A stretch of DNA of 64,000 nt from Pseudonocardia sp. TRM90224 (GTDB taxonomy: Bacteria > Actinomycetota > Actinomycetes > Mycobacteriales > Pseudonocardiaceae). Made by a program: the position numbers and the translations under genes. The DNA is taken from the NCBI RefSeq assembly GCF_021245725.1, contig NZ_JAJGSX010000005.1, positions 186,001 to 250,000 of the forward strand. The letters are read 5' to 3'. Below the pieces are notes generated by a model, which saw nothing but the letters and a program-made list of their open reading frames with translations, searched no databases and was not told the DNA's origin. Shown piece by piece: positions 1 to 8,360 of the stretch (within the stretch, counting starts at the first letter, position 1; each line of letters begins with the position of its first letter).

Positions 1-914
1 TCACCGTGCACCGCCTGTCGCGGCGCGGCGGCGCGCGGCTGCGCTACCCGCTGCGGCCGGTGCTGCGCGGCGTCCACCGCGTCGGCCCGCTCGCCGGGAT
101 CATGACCGACCCGCTCGGGCTGGCCGAGTTCCAGCGCGAGCTCGACGGCTCCGAGCGGCTGCTCGCGTTGCCGAGGGTCGTCCCGCTGCGCGGCGAGCCG
201 GCCGCGCTGGGCACCGGGGAGGGCACGCCCGGCGCGTCGCTCGCCCACCAGGGGCAGGGCACGTCGGACGTGCTGGTCAGGCCCTACCGGTTCGGCGACG
301 AGATCCGCAGGGTGCACTGGCGCAGCACGGCCCGGCACGACGAGCTGATGGTGCGGTTGGAGGAGCGCCCGTGGCGCGGCGGCATGACGGTGCTGCTCGA
401 CCGGCGGGACGGCGCGCACCGCGGGCGCGGCTCCGACTCGAGCCTCGAGTTCGCCGTGACGATGACCGCGAGCATCTGCGCGCACCTCATCCGCCGCGGT
501 GAGCCGGTCGCGATCGTGACCGAGGAGGGCACCCCGTTGACCGGCGGCCCGGCCACGACGACGAGCGTGGAGCCGCTGCTCGACGCGCTGGCGGCGCTGC
601 GGCCGTCGGCCCGCACGGATCTCGCGGGGCCGGAGCTGGCGCTGGGCAACGACGTGCTCGCGGTGCTGGGCATGGTCGGCCCCGGTCAGATCGAGGCACT
701 GCTCGCGCGCCGGACGGCGCCGGGCCACGCGGTGCTGCTGGACACCTCGACGTGGGACCCGGCCGGCGCCGACAGCCGGGCGGGTGCCACCGCGGCGATG
801 CTGCGCGGGGCGGGCTGGCGGGTCGCGGTGGCCACCGCCCGGTCCACCCCGGAGCGGGTGTGGGACGACCTCGTCACCGGCGCGGCCCCCGACGCCATGC
901 GGGGTGGGTCGTGA
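1..914 (+). CDS. DUF58 domain protein, 5'-truncated by the window edge
   Basis: The frame is open to the left edge (first full codon at 3), so the N-terminus is missing. The DUF58 signature is visible about 90-120 residues in (VRPYRFGDEIRRVHW, then STARHDELMVR), followed by a vWA-like half. DUF58 proteins have no defined biochemical activity and usually travel with a MoxR ATPase and a membrane transglutaminase. The transglutaminase gene follows here with a 4-base GTGA overlap, implying translational coupling, and a MoxR gene would be expected just outside the window. The family call is firm; any role in envelope quality control is only association. Confidence 0.85.
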   Translation, partial: TVHRLSRRGGARLRYPLRPVLRGVHRVGPLAGIMTDPLGLAEFQRELDGSERLLALPRVVPLRGEPAALGTGEGTPGASLAHQGQGTSDVLVRPYRFGDEIRRVHWRSTARHDELMVRLEERPWRGGMTVLLDRRDGAHRGRGSDSSLEFAVTMTASICAHLIRRGEPVAIVTEEGTPLTGGPATTTSVEPLLDALAALRPSARTDLAGPELALGNDVLAVLGMVGPGQIEALLARRTAPGHAVLLDTSTWDPAGADSRAGATAAMLRGAGWRVAVATARSTPERVWDDLVTGAAPDAMRGGS

Positions 915-3181
915 GCGCGCCGGCCCCGCCCCGGCAGGCGCCGGCCGGTCCGGCTGGACCGGCTGGACCGGTCGAGCCGGCCGAGGAGACCGAGCGGCGC
1001 CCGAAGCGGCCCATCCCGTGGTTCACGGTCGCCGGCAGCGGTGTGGCCGTGCTGCTCGCGGGCGCGCCGGTGGGGGCGATCGTGCAAGGCGGCGGCTGGG
1101 TCGGGTACGCCGCGATGATCACCGTGCTGGTCACCGCGGTCGGGCTGGCACTGCACCGGTTCGGGCCGGTGCTCGTCGCGCTCGCGCAGAGCCTGGCGGT
1201 TGTCGTGCTCCTCGCCGCGGTGTTCGCGGGGGACGGCGTGTTCGCGCTGCTCCCGACGGGTGGGGCGCTGAGCGAGTTCGGCGCGCTCGTCTCTGGAGCA
1301 GGCACCCAGATCAACACCGGCACGGCTCCCGTACCGCCGTCGCCGGAGATCCTCTTCCTCGTCACGGCGGCGTTCGGCGTGCTCGCGGTCGCCGTCTACC
1401 TCTCCGCGGTGGGCGCGGGTGCACCCGCTGCGGCCGGGGTGCCGCTGCTCGCGGTGTTCGCCGTACCCGCCGCGCTCGCCGACGACCTGCTGCCGTGGTG
1501 GGCCGTCGTGTGCGCGGCGGCCGGGTTCGGACTGCTGCTCGTGACCCGCGAGGGCGCCCGTCGCCAAGCGGCCAACGGCACGATGGTCGTCGCGGGCGCC
1601 GCGGTCGTGGCGCTGCTCGTCGGCGCGGCGGCCGGGATGGTCGGCACGTCCGGCCGGTTCGACAGCGGGACGGGATCGGGCGGCTCGGGCAGCGCGATCG
1701 GGCTCAGCCCGTTCACGGCGCTGCGCGGCCAGCTCACCCAGAGCACCCCGTCGGAGCTGCTGCGCGTGCGCGGCCTGCCGCAGGCGACCTACCTGCGCGC
1801 GTTGACGTTGCGCGACTACGTGCCCGACGCCGGCTGGCAGGCGACCCGGCCCGATCCCGGCGTCGCGCTGCCCGGGACGATCACGGCGGGCGGCGGGACC
1901 CGTCCCGCCGACGTGCAGGTCGAGAACGTCGGCTTCAGGGACTACTGGCTCCCGGTCTTCGGCAGCCCGCTGGAGATCACCGACATCTCCAGCGACAGGT
2001 GGGTGTACGACACCCGCAGCGGCACCGCGTACACGTCCCGGCCGCGCGAGGAGGGGTCGTGGCGCGAGCGCACCGACCTGGCCACGCCGAGCGTCGCGCA
2101 GCTGCGCGCGGCGACGGGGCCTGCGGCGCCGGGCCCGGACTACCTGAACACGCAGGGCGTCGACCCGCGGGTGATCGCGCTCGCGCAGCAGATCGTGCAG
2201 GGCGCGCCGACCCCGTTCGACAAGGCGCTCGCGCTGCAGAACTTCTTCACGGGCCCGCAGAGCGAGTTCCGCTACAGCCTCCAGACCGCACCCGGCGGCG
2301 GCGACGACGCGCTCGTCGAGTTCCTCACCGTCGGGAAGGTCGGCTACTGCGAGCAGTACGCCTCCGCGATGGGCGTCATGTTGCGCGCAGCGGGGCTGCC
2401 GGCGCGAGTGGCGGTCGGGTTCACCGGGGGCGTCGAGTCGGAGGACTACCGCTCCATCACGACGTCCGACGCGCACGCCTGGGTCGAGGCGTGGTTCCCC
2501 GACGTCGGCTGGACCGCGTTCGACCCGACCCCGCTCACCGACGGCCGCACGATCACCCCGCCGTACGTGCTCGAAGCGCAGGCCGAGAACAACGGCAACG
2601 GCGAGGACGGCACCGAGGAAACGCCGGGCGAGGAGGAGATCCCGGTCGCTCCGGAGCCCGTCGAGGCAACCCCGCCGCCGACCGCCCCGGAAGCGCAGAC
2701 GCCGGCCGCCGAGCCAGGGTTCAGCCTGCCGATCTGGCCGTTCGTCGTCGTGCTCGTGCTGGCCGCCGTCGTGGTCTCCCCGACGCTCCTGCGGTCGCGG
2801 GAACGCAAGCGCCGGCTCGCCGCCGCCGCCGGCGGTGGGCCAGGAGCCGCGGAGGCGGCGTGGGCCGAACTGCTCGCGGAGTCGGCCGACCGCGGCACGG
2901 CCGGCAAGGAGAGCGACACCGTCCGGGTCGCGGCGCGCCGGCTCGTCCGCGAGCACGGCCTCGATCAGCCCGCACAACAGGCCTTGCGCCAGGTCGTCGG
3001 GACGGTGGAGGCGAGCTGGTACGGCGGCGCGCACCCGGCACCCGGCGACCTCGACGCACCCGTCCAGACCGTTCGCGAGGGCATCACCGCCGGCAGCGGG
3101 CTCACGCTGCGCGAGCGGCTGATCCCGCGCTCGCTCCTGCGCTTCCGGCGCAAGCGCAGTGACCCCGGACCGGACGAGTAG
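911..3181 (+). CDS. Membrane transglutaminase-like protein (DUF3488/TgpA type)
   Basis: The protein has 756 residues. A run of membrane segments fills the first ~230 residues, then comes a large external region with a transglutaminase core: Cys about residue 480 (GYCEQYASAMG), His about 522 (SDAHAWVEAW) and Asp about 538 (FDPTP), so the catalytic triad is complete. A Glu/Pro-rich linker leads to one more membrane helix near 605-627 and a cytoplasmic DUF4129-like tail. Start is the GTG at 911, overlapping the DUF58 stop. The pair DUF58 plus TgpA-like protein is a standard actinobacterial unit. The substrate is unknown. Family A palindrome follows the stop. Confidence 0.88.
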   Translation: MSAPAPPRQAPAGPAGPAGPVEPAEETERRPKRPIPWFTVAGSGVAVLLAGAPVGAIVQGGGWVGYAAMITVLVTAVGLALHRFGPVLVALAQSLAVVVLLAAVFAGDGVFALLPTGGALSEFGALVSGAGTQINTGTAPVPPSPEILFLVTAAFGVLAVAVYLSAVGAGAPAAAGVPLLAVFAVPAALADDLLPWWAVVCAAAGFGLLLVTREGARRQAANGTMVVAGAAVVALLVGAAAGMVGTSGRFDSGTGSGGSGSAIGLSPFTALRGQLTQSTPSELLRVRGLPQATYLRALTLRDYVPDAGWQATRPDPGVALPGTITAGGGTRPADVQVENVGFRDYWLPVFGSPLEITDISSDRWVYDTRSGTAYTSRPREEGSWRERTDLATPSVAQLRAATGPAAPGPDYLNTQGVDPRVIALAQQIVQGAPTPFDKALALQNFFTGPQSEFRYSLQTAPGGGDDALVEFLTVGKVGYCEQYASAMGVMLRAAGLPARVAVGFTGGVESEDYRSITTSDAHAWVEAWFPDVGWTAFDPTPLTDGRTITPPYVLEAQAENNGNGEDGTEETPGEEEIPVAPEPVEATPPPTAPEAQTPAAEPGFSLPIWPFVVVLVLAAVVVSPTLLRSRERKRRLAAAAGGGPGAAEAAWAELLAESADRGTAGKESDTVRVAARRLVREHGLDQPAQQALRQVVGTVEASWYGGAHPAPGDLDAPVQTVREGITAGSGLTLRERLIPRSLLRFRRKRSDPGPDE

Positions 3182-3228
3182 CAGCACCGCCTGGTCGCCG
3201 CGACCGCCCCGCGACGACCGGAGCCAGA

Positions 3229-3304
3229 TGCGTGCGTTCCGCACGCGTGGGCAGGAAAGCCACTTTCCGGCCCTCACAGGGCAGGAAAGTGGCTTTCCTG
3301 CCCT
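3229..3304. repeat. Family A palindrome, copy A1 (bidirectional terminator candidate)
   Basis: Begins with a GCGTGCG-TTC-CGCACGC hairpin (3230-3246). Two opposed arms follow, each a small hairpin built on GGAAAG-CCA-CTTTCC and CAGGAAAG-TGG-CTTTCCTG. The arms also pair with each other, so one long or two short stems are possible. It lies between two convergent genes (stops at 3181 and 3344). All 76 bases recur identically at 63891-63966. Terminator function is inferred from position and structure. Confidence 0.85.
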
Positions 3305-3343
3305 GCCCCCGGGCCCGGCAGGGACGAATCGACGTGGGCTCGC

Positions 3344-3946
3344 TCAGGTCGGTTCCGGTAGCTGCAAGATCCTCAGCAGCTCGTCGAGCCCGGCGGTGAT
3401 GTCGGCCGTCGGCGCCCCGGGCGGCCTGGCGAGCATGGCCGCGCTGGTGCCGTCGAGGACCGAGCTGAAAAGGCGGGCCAGCGCCGCGTGATCGTGGCCC
3501 GGAGCGATCTCGCCCTCTGTTTCGGCCGTCGCGAAGACCGAGACCAGGATCTCCTGGAAGCCGCGGTCCTGCTTCTCGACGACGTCGGCGAAGTCGGCCC
3601 GCGTCGCCGCCTTTGCAACGAAGGCGTGGTAGACCCGCGCCTCGGTGATGCGTTGCTCGTCGAGGGGTAGCAGCTCGTCGACGATCCGGCGCAGCGTCGA
3701 GAGCACCGGCCCGCGGAACGGCACCCGCCGGATGCGCTCCCCCGTCATCTCACCGGAGAGCCGCAGCGCGAACAGCAGCATCTCGTCCTTCGTGGCGAAC
3801 TGGCGCTGCACCATGCCCAGCGAGGTCGCGGCCTCGGCGGCGACGGCACGCAGGCTCACCCCGTCGAGCCCGTCCCTGGCGACCACGCGCAACAGCGCGG
3901 ACCCGATGGCATGCCGGCGGGCGTCCGGGACGGTTGTGATCGCCAT
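3344..3946 (-). CDS. TetR/AcrR family transcriptional regulator
   Basis: 200 residues. An N-terminal TetR helix-turn-helix lies at about residues 10-55 (ALLRVVARDGLDGVSLRAVA, then SLGMVQRQFATKDEM), followed by an all-helical ligand domain with a conserved C-terminal helix set (LARLFSSVLDGTSAAML). It is divergent from a DUF418 membrane protein across 72 bases that hold overlapping inverted repeats (3961-3994), so it very probably represses that gene and itself. The ligand is unknown. Confidence 0.9.
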   Translation of the reverse strand: MAITTVPDARRHAIGSALLRVVARDGLDGVSLRAVAAEAATSLGMVQRQFATKDEMLLFALRLSGEMTGERIRRVPFRGPVLSTLRRIVDELLPLDEQRITEARVYHAFVAKAATRADFADVVEKQDRGFQEILVSVFATAETEGEIAPGHDHAALARLFSSVLDGTSAAMLARPPGAPTADITAGLDELLRILQLPEPT

Positions 3947-3960
3947 CTGCGGAGTATGCC

Positions 3961-3994
3961 GTATCTCAGGTGATACATTCGTATCGCTAGCGAT
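3961..3994. promoter_or_regulatory. Candidate TetR operator in the divergent promoter
   Basis: Three symmetrical sites are packed together: GTATC-N6-GATAC (3961-3976), GATAC-ATTC-GTATC (3972-3985) and the perfect 12-bp palindrome ATCGCTAGCGAT (3983-3994). They lie between the TetR start (3946) and the DUF418 start (4019), as expected for a local autoregulatory operator. The alternating GTATC/GATAC half-sites could allow two dimers to bind side by side. Confidence 0.6.
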
Positions 3995-4018
3995 TCATAT
4001 GACTCCCAGGAGCCGCTC

Positions 4019-5188
4019 GTGACAGCACCACCGCCATCACGCCGGGTCGAGGCGCTCGATGTCCTGCGGGGCATCGCCATCCTCGGTTCGCTCGGGACCA
4101 ACATCTGGTTGTTCACCGATCCCGCAGGGCCGTCGAGCGGGCCCAACCCGCCCCCGTACGACTCGTTCCCGCACGGCGTCGAGGCGTTCCTGTCGTTCCT
4201 CGCCAACGGCAAGTTCATCGCGCTGCTGACCGTCATGTTCGGGATCGGCCTGGAGATCCAGTACCGCTCCGCGCGCCGACGCGGAACCGGCTGGCCGGGG
4301 CGCTACCTCTGGCGAGCGACCTTGCTGTTCGCCGAGGGCCTCGTGCACTACGTGCTGATCTTCGAGTTCGACGTGCTGATGGGGTATGCCGTTGCGTCGG
4401 TCGTCGTGGCCTTCCTGGTCGGCCGGACCCTGCAGACGATCAACACCTGGATGTACGCGGCCGGCGGGCTGCACACCGCCCTCGTGCTGGCGCTCGCGGC
4501 CATCGCGCAGGGCCCGCCCGCCAACCGGACGAGCCGTCCGGACCTGTTCTCCGCGGGCAGCTACCTCGATCAGGTCCAGGACCGCATCGACCTCTGGTAC
4601 GTCTACCGCGCCGAGTCGATCCTCATGCTCCCCATGGCCGTCACGCTGTTCCTGGTCGGGATCCGGCTATGGCGGGCGGGGGTCCTCATCGACGACCACG
4701 TGGGCGCGGCGCTGCGCAAGCGACTGACGGTTGCCGGGCTCGGGATCGGCCTGCCGCTGAACTTCGCCGCGACGCTGCTGCAACAGAACAACCTGATCAG
4801 CCGATACCTGCTCGCGCCGGTGGTGGCCGTCGGGATCCTGGCCATGGTCACCACGATCGTCCTGCGGATGTCCGGCGCACCCGGCCTGCTGCGCCGAGGC
4901 GTCACAGCGCTGGGCCGGACCGCCCTCACCGGGTACATCCTGCAGAACCTGCTGGCGTCGATCCTCTGCTACGGCTGGGGCCTCGGGCTCGCGCTGACGC
5001 TCGCCGGGAGTCGCCCCTGGTGGACGATCGCAGCATGGGCGCTGCTCTCGGCAGCGCTGATGGCGTTCGCCGCGCTCTGGCTGCGCCGGTTCGGCCGAGG
5101 ACCCGTTGAGCTGTTCTGGGACTGGGCGCAGAGGGCGCCGTTCAGCGCGGGACGGAAGGCCGCAACACGAACGGCACCCCTTGGCTGA
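4019..5188 (+). CDS. DUF418 domain membrane protein
   Basis: 389 residues with about ten membrane segments. It opens with the DUF418 signature RRVEALDVLRGIAILGSL and carries the family's C-terminal part (RTALTGYILQNLLASILCYGWGLG, split here by loops) ending in PVELFWDW. DUF418 proteins are acyltransferase-3-like integral membrane proteins of unknown substrate. AGGAG at 4008-4012 supports the GTG start at 4019. Likely controlled by the divergent TetR protein. The stop codon lies inside a hairpin shared with the convergent DUF3040 gene. Confidence 0.85.
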   Translation: MTAPPPSRRVEALDVLRGIAILGSLGTNIWLFTDPAGPSSGPNPPPYDSFPHGVEAFLSFLANGKFIALLTVMFGIGLEIQYRSARRRGTGWPGRYLWRATLLFAEGLVHYVLIFEFDVLMGYAVASVVVAFLVGRTLQTINTWMYAAGGLHTALVLALAAIAQGPPANRTSRPDLFSAGSYLDQVQDRIDLWYVYRAESILMLPMAVTLFLVGIRLWRAGVLIDDHVGAALRKRLTVAGLGIGLPLNFAATLLQQNNLISRYLLAPVVAVGILAMVTTIVLRMSGAPGLLRRGVTALGRTALTGYILQNLLASILCYGWGLGLALTLAGSRPWWTIAAWALLSAALMAFAALWLRRFGRGPVELFWDWAQRAPFSAGRKAATRTAPLG

Positions 5189-5213
5189 CGAGGTGTCAGC
5201 CGCGAGGTGCCGT
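5171..5213. terminator. Bidirectional hairpin between DUF418 and DUF3040 genes
   Basis: Outer stem ACGGCACC (5171-5178) with GGTGCCGT (5206-5213), inner stem GGCTGA (5183-5188) with TCAGCC (5196-5201). The DUF418 stop codon is part of the inner stem. It fills the 42-bp convergent gap and is unrelated to the repeat families elsewhere. Confidence 0.65.
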
Positions 5214-5230
5214 TTCGCGACGAACTCGGG

Positions 5231-5617
5231 TTACTCCTGCTCGAACCGGCGGCGGAAGCGTTCCTCCATCCGGCCCGTGAAGCCGTTCTTGTCGGGCTCT
5301 GCCTGCTCCTTGGACTCCCCCGCCTTCGCCGAAGCGCCCACGGACGTCACGGCAAGAACAGCACCGCCGAGCATCAGCAGGAACCCGACAACACTCAGGA
5401 CAGGGAAGGCGGAAGCCAGCCAGAGCTGTGGGACGGCGACGCCGACCACCAGTAGCACCAGGCCTACGAGGAAGGCCGCAACGCCCTGGAGCCGACGCCG
5501 TCGTGTGGGCTTTCGCAGCCGTCCACCGCGCACGGTGGATGCGAACTTCGGATCCTCGGCGTAGAGAGCGCGCTCGATCTGTTCGAGCAGCCGCTGCTCG
5601 TGCTCGGAGAGGGGCAT
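5231..5617 (-). CDS. DUF3040 domain protein, small membrane protein
   Basis: 128 residues from ATG 5617, chosen because GGAGG lies 8 bases upstream and the protein then opens with the family hallmark MPLSEHEQRLLEQIERALYA. That segment ends in DPKF and a basic patch (RLRKPTRRRRLQG). Two membrane helices follow (about residues 48-95), then a charged tail with EERFRRRFEQE. DUF3040 proteins are small actinobacterial inner-membrane proteins often found near mraZ/ftsZ-region genes. Their function is unknown. Confidence 0.85.
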   Translation of the reverse strand: MPLSEHEQRLLEQIERALYAEDPKFASTVRGGRLRKPTRRRRLQGVAAFLVGLVLLVVGVAVPQLWLASAFPVLSVVGFLLMLGGAVLAVTSVGASAKAGESKEQAEPDKNGFTGRMEERFRRRFEQE

Positions 5618-5868
5618 GGCTTCGCCTCCGGCACTTGGTCGTCCAGTCGGGTCATCGTCCATGGTGCCGGAACGACACGACAAGCGCCCGGGGATTGGGC
5701 GTCTACCCCAGAGGATACGAGTCTCGTGGCCTTCCGACTACCCGGACTCGTCAAGCGGACGGGTCGATCTCTGCGAATGGCCACCACGTACGGGTGTGAT
5801 CTGTACCGCAGAAGGCCGTGCGGGGGTCGTGTCCATCAGGCAAACGGGTCATTCGTGTGTAACGACGA

Positions 5869-6609
5869 TCATCTCGGGCGGCGGGCGAGGGCGTGCAAGC
5901 GGGTCGCCACGTCGAGCAGCGGCGCCTCCGCGACAGCGAGTGACTCCAGCTCGGCGACGGCGCTCGTGTCGGACGGACCGCCGTCGCGCACCGCGCCGGG
6001 AACCCAGCCTTCGAGCACCCCGTCGCCCTGCAGCAGCTCGACGTGCAGGCCGCCTTGCTCCAGCAACGTCCGCAGCCCGCGGGCGTCGAGCCTGCGTCGC
6101 AGCGCGTCGCCGGGGCCGAACCGACCGTCCGGATCGACGAGCATCGCGCGGGCCTCGGCGAGCCGGCCGGCCAACGTCCTGGCGAGCACGGCCGCGTACC
6201 GGCCGGCGACCAGCAACGAGACCGCCCCGCCGGGCCGCGCGGCCTGGGCGAGCGCGGCAACGGCCGCCTCGACGTCGTCGACCACCTCGAGCAGGCCGTG
6301 CCCGAGCACCAGGTCGGCCCCGCCGACCGGCGCGACGTCGGCGAGCGCGTCGACGTCACCCTGCACCGCTGTGACGAGGTCCGCGACCCCCGCCTCGCGA
6401 GCCCGTCGCTGCAGCGCGGCGAGCGCGTTGGGGCTGTTGTCGACGACCGTCACGGCGCAGCCGCGCAATGCGAGCGGCACCGCCCATGCGCCGCTGCCCC
6501 CGCCGACGTCGAGCACACGCGGCGCGGCGCCACCGGCCGCGCCGAGCTCCTCGAGCACAGCACGACGCACCGGCCCTGCCCCGACACCCCCACCAACACC
6601 CACCGTCAC
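5869..6609 (-). CDS. Class I SAM-dependent methyltransferase
   Basis: 246 residues. Motif I is VLDVGGGSGAWA (about 32-43), the acidic residue ending strand 2 is in VTVVDNSP, and a later GADLVLGHGLLEVVDD motif matches the usual catalytic-domain order. The substrate cannot be read from the sequence. GTG at 6609 is preceded by TAGGCT (plus-strand 6616-6621) with a 6-base gap, which fits a leaderless start. Divergent from the ParA-like gene across 97 bases. The 251-bp gap downstream to DUF3040 shows nothing recognisable. Confidence 0.85.
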   Translation of the reverse strand: MTVGVGGGVGAGPVRRAVLEELGAAGGAAPRVLDVGGGSGAWAVPLALRGCAVTVVDNSPNALAALQRRAREAGVADLVTAVQGDVDALADVAPVGGADLVLGHGLLEVVDDVEAAVAALAQAARPGGAVSLLVAGRYAAVLARTLAGRLAEARAMLVDPDGRFGPGDALRRRLDARGLRTLLEQGGLHVELLQGDGVLEGWVPGAVRDGGPSDTSAVAELESLAVAEAPLLDVATRLHALARRPR

Positions 6610-6706
6610 GCGGGCAGCCTACGGTTCGACGCCTCACGGATCCTTCTGGCCGTTGCACGAGGCGGACGTCGAAGGGCGGACACGACCGGAGGGTAGGTTG
6701 ATCGCC

Positions 6707-7549
6707 GTGCAGGTCGTCGCCACGTTGAGCCTCAAGGGTGGGGTCGGTAAGACAACGGTGGCGCTCGGACTCGCCGGCGCCGCCCAGCAGCACGGGGTGC
6801 GAACGCTCCTCGTCGATCTCGACCCGCAGGCCAACGCCACCATCGCGTTGGACGTCGGGCAGACCACCGCGACGGTGGCCGATGTGCTCGACGAGCCGCG
6901 CCGCGCCGTGCTGCGTCGAGCGATCGTCCCGAGCGGTTGGGGCGAGGGCCTCGACGTGCTCGTCGGCGCCGAGCAGACCGAGCGCCACAACCACCCCGAC
7001 CCGAGCGGGACGCAGCTCGGACGGTTGGGCCGCGCGCTCGAACGGATCCTGGAGCCCGACGACGGCGACCTCGTCGGCGGCGTGAGCTTCGAGCCGTACC
7101 GGCTCGTCCTGATCGACTGCCCGCCCTCGCTGGGTCAGCTCACCCGCGGCGCGCTAGCCGCCGCCGACCGCGCGCTGCTCGTCACGGACCCCACGATGTT
7201 CGCCGTTTCCGGCGTGCAACGGGCGTTCGACGCGGTGCACGCGGAGCGCCAGCGGGGCAACCCCGGGCTGCAGCCGCTCGGGGTACTGATCAACCGGGTG
7301 CGCCCGCGCAACATCGAGCACGAGTACCGCATCAACGAGCTGCGGGAGCTGTTCGGCCCGCTGGTGCTCAACGGGCTGCTGCCCGACCGCTCGGCCATCC
7401 AGCAGGCGCAGGGCGCCTGCCTGCCGATCCAGCGGTGGGACACACCCGGCGCGCGCGAGGTCTCGGCGGTGTTCACCACGCTGCTCGGGCGCGTTCTGCG
7501 CTCCGAGCGGCGCGTCATGGAGCCTGCCGCGCCGCCCGCCACCCGCTGA
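6707..7549 (+). CDS. ParA/Soj-like ATPase, orphan
   Basis: 280 residues. Deviant Walker A motif LKGGVGKTT at about residues 9-17, LLVDLDPQANAT near 33-44 and LIDCPPSLGQL near 130, all typical of ParA/MinD ATPases that bind DNA or membranes as nucleotide-dependent dimers. No ParB-like gene or parS consensus (TGTTTCACGTGAAACA) is nearby. GTG 6707 is preferred over TTG 6698 because TAGGTT (6694-6699) lies 7 bases upstream, fitting a leaderless mRNA; GGAGGG at 6688 could instead serve TTG 6698. A palindrome-rich island starts at its stop codon. The cargo is unknown. Confidence 0.85.
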   Translation: MQVVATLSLKGGVGKTTVALGLAGAAQQHGVRTLLVDLDPQANATIALDVGQTTATVADVLDEPRRAVLRRAIVPSGWGEGLDVLVGAEQTERHNHPDPSGTQLGRLGRALERILEPDDGDLVGGVSFEPYRLVLIDCPPSLGQLTRGALAAADRALLVTDPTMFAVSGVQRAFDAVHAERQRGNPGLQPLGVLINRVRPRNIEHEYRINELRELFGPLVLNGLLPDRSAIQQAQGACLPIQRWDTPGAREVSAVFTTLLGRVLRSERRVMEPAAPPATR

Positions 7550-7603
7550 CGCGGCCCGGCGACCTACCCGCGAGCAGGTCGCGTGCGCAACGCACATGTT
7601 GCC
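7544..7603 (+). repeat. 60-bp direct repeat, left copy, overlapping the ParA stop
   Basis: Matches 8511-8570 at 54 of 60 positions by eye, and the match continues about 7 bases into AGGAAAG. The copy contains the ParA stop codon (7547-7549) and a GCGTGCG/CGCAC-type hairpin. The pair brackets the non-coding island like a duplicated insertion boundary. Confidence 0.8.
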
Positions 7604-7655
7604 AGGAAAGTCCGCCATGGCCCTCCGGGCCGCTACGAGGGATGAGAATCCGTGC
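7604..7655 (+). repeat. Internal duplicated segment, copy 1 (copy 2 at 8120-8168)
   Basis: Both copies run from AGGAA(A)GTCCGCC to GAGAATCCGTGC and differ at a handful of positions. Each starts where a family A arm would read AGGAAAGCCAC, so this looks like a variant or decayed family A flank that was duplicated inside the island. Confidence 0.7.
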
Positions 7656-7715
7656 CCGGGTGCCCGGGTGCGCGACCGCAGACCGGGGTGAGTGCACGAA
7701 CAGGGCGCGCAGGGC

Positions 7716-7787
7716 GCTCGTGCACAGGTTGGTGCCGCCGTGCACACGTTCGAACCTGTGCACGGGGAGGTGAACCTGTGCACGAGC
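7716..7787. repeat. Inverted repeat with 15-bp perfect arms
   Basis: GCTCGTGCACAGGTT (7716-7730) pairs perfectly with AACCTGTGCACGAGC (7773-7787). A third partial copy, AACCTGTGCAC (7753-7763), lies in the loop and allows two alternative stems. GTGCAC is repeated throughout. Could be a protein-binding site or RNA switch-like structure; no evidence decides. Confidence 0.75.
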
Positions 7788-7853
7788 GACCAGGGCCAGG
7801 GGCCGGGGCCAGGGCTGGGGCAGCCGGCCGGGGTGTGTGCGTTGCGCACGCGA

Positions 7854-7878
7854 GGGCAGGAAAGCCACTTTCCTGCCC
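7854..7878. repeat. Family A half-element, copy A2
   Basis: A single perfect hairpin with arms GGGCAGGAAAG (7854-7864) and CTTTCCTGCCC (7868-7878) around a CCA loop, preceded by a GTGCG-TTG-CGCAC hairpin. Only one arm of the usual two-arm family A element is present. Confidence 0.8.
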
Positions 7879-7897
7879 TCCTCAACCCGGGGTGAGC

Positions 7898-7950
7898 TGC
7901 GCGAACGGCACTTTCGAACGATAGGTTGGCCTGAAAGTGCCGTTCGCGCA
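7898..7950. repeat. Inverted repeat with 18-bp perfect arms
   Basis: TGCGCGAACGGCACTTTC (7898-7915) pairs with its exact complement at 7933-7950 around a 17-base loop. Unrelated in sequence to families A and B. No gene overlaps it. Confidence 0.8.
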
Positions 7951-7987
7951 CATCCCGCGGTCGCCGAGCGGGCGTGGTCGTCGAGTT

Positions 7988-8027
7988 GAGTGTGCTCAGG
8001 GCTGCCGCGACAGCCCTGAGCACACTC
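7988..8027. repeat. Inverted repeat with 17-bp perfect arms
   Basis: GAGTGTGCTCAGGGCTG (7988-8004) and its exact complement (8011-8027) flank a 6-base loop. It is strong enough to terminate transcription in either direction. Confidence 0.8.
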
Positions 8028-8119
8028 TCGAGCAGCCAGTGCCTGGATCCGGGAGCCGGTCCACCGCGGTGGCTGCGGCGATCCGCCTGACAGCAGCCAC
8101 TTTCCTGGTACCACAGGAC

Positions 8120-8168
8120 AGGAAGTCCGCCGTGGCCTTCGGCCGCCACGAGGGACGAGAATCCGTGC
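8120..8168 (+). repeat. Internal duplicated segment, copy 2
   Basis: Partner of 7604-7655; same order of blocks ending in GAGAATCCGTGC. Preceded at 8097-8119 by a fragment resembling a family A arm (CCACTTTCCTGG). Confidence 0.7.
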
Positions 8169-8293
8169 TAGGCCCGGCCCGGGTGTACGGCCGGGGTTGG
8201 GTCGGTGAACGGCCCGGCCGGGCAGGCGGGCGGGAGGCCGGCTCACCTGCTCGCCGCAGGCCACCACGTGCGGCTCGGCGAGGGAACCGGGCT

Positions 8294-8360
8294 CATGATC
8301 ACCATCTCGGCGCGCAAACGAACCAATTTGGTCGGTTCGTGCACCCAGCCGGTGATCATG
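8294..8360. repeat. Nested inverted repeat
   Basis: Outer arms CATGATCACC (8294-8303) and GGTGATCATG (8351-8360), inner arms ACGAACC (8318-8324) and GGTTCGT (8334-8340). The nested symmetry resembles a folded RNA or a multi-dimer protein site. Confidence 0.65.

Noticed and set aside
686..3277. 863-codon minus-strand open frame over the transglutaminase gene
   Set aside because: High-GC shadow frame with Arg/Ala/Gly-rich composition; its first residues (MRAGKWLSCP) come from family A repeat DNA. The same bogus start occurs at 63939 and near other repeats.
6707..7549. Chromosome partition parAB locus
   Set aside because: No ParB-like gene and no TGTTTCACGTGAAACA site in the window; a partition role is left only as a hypothesis for the nearby island.
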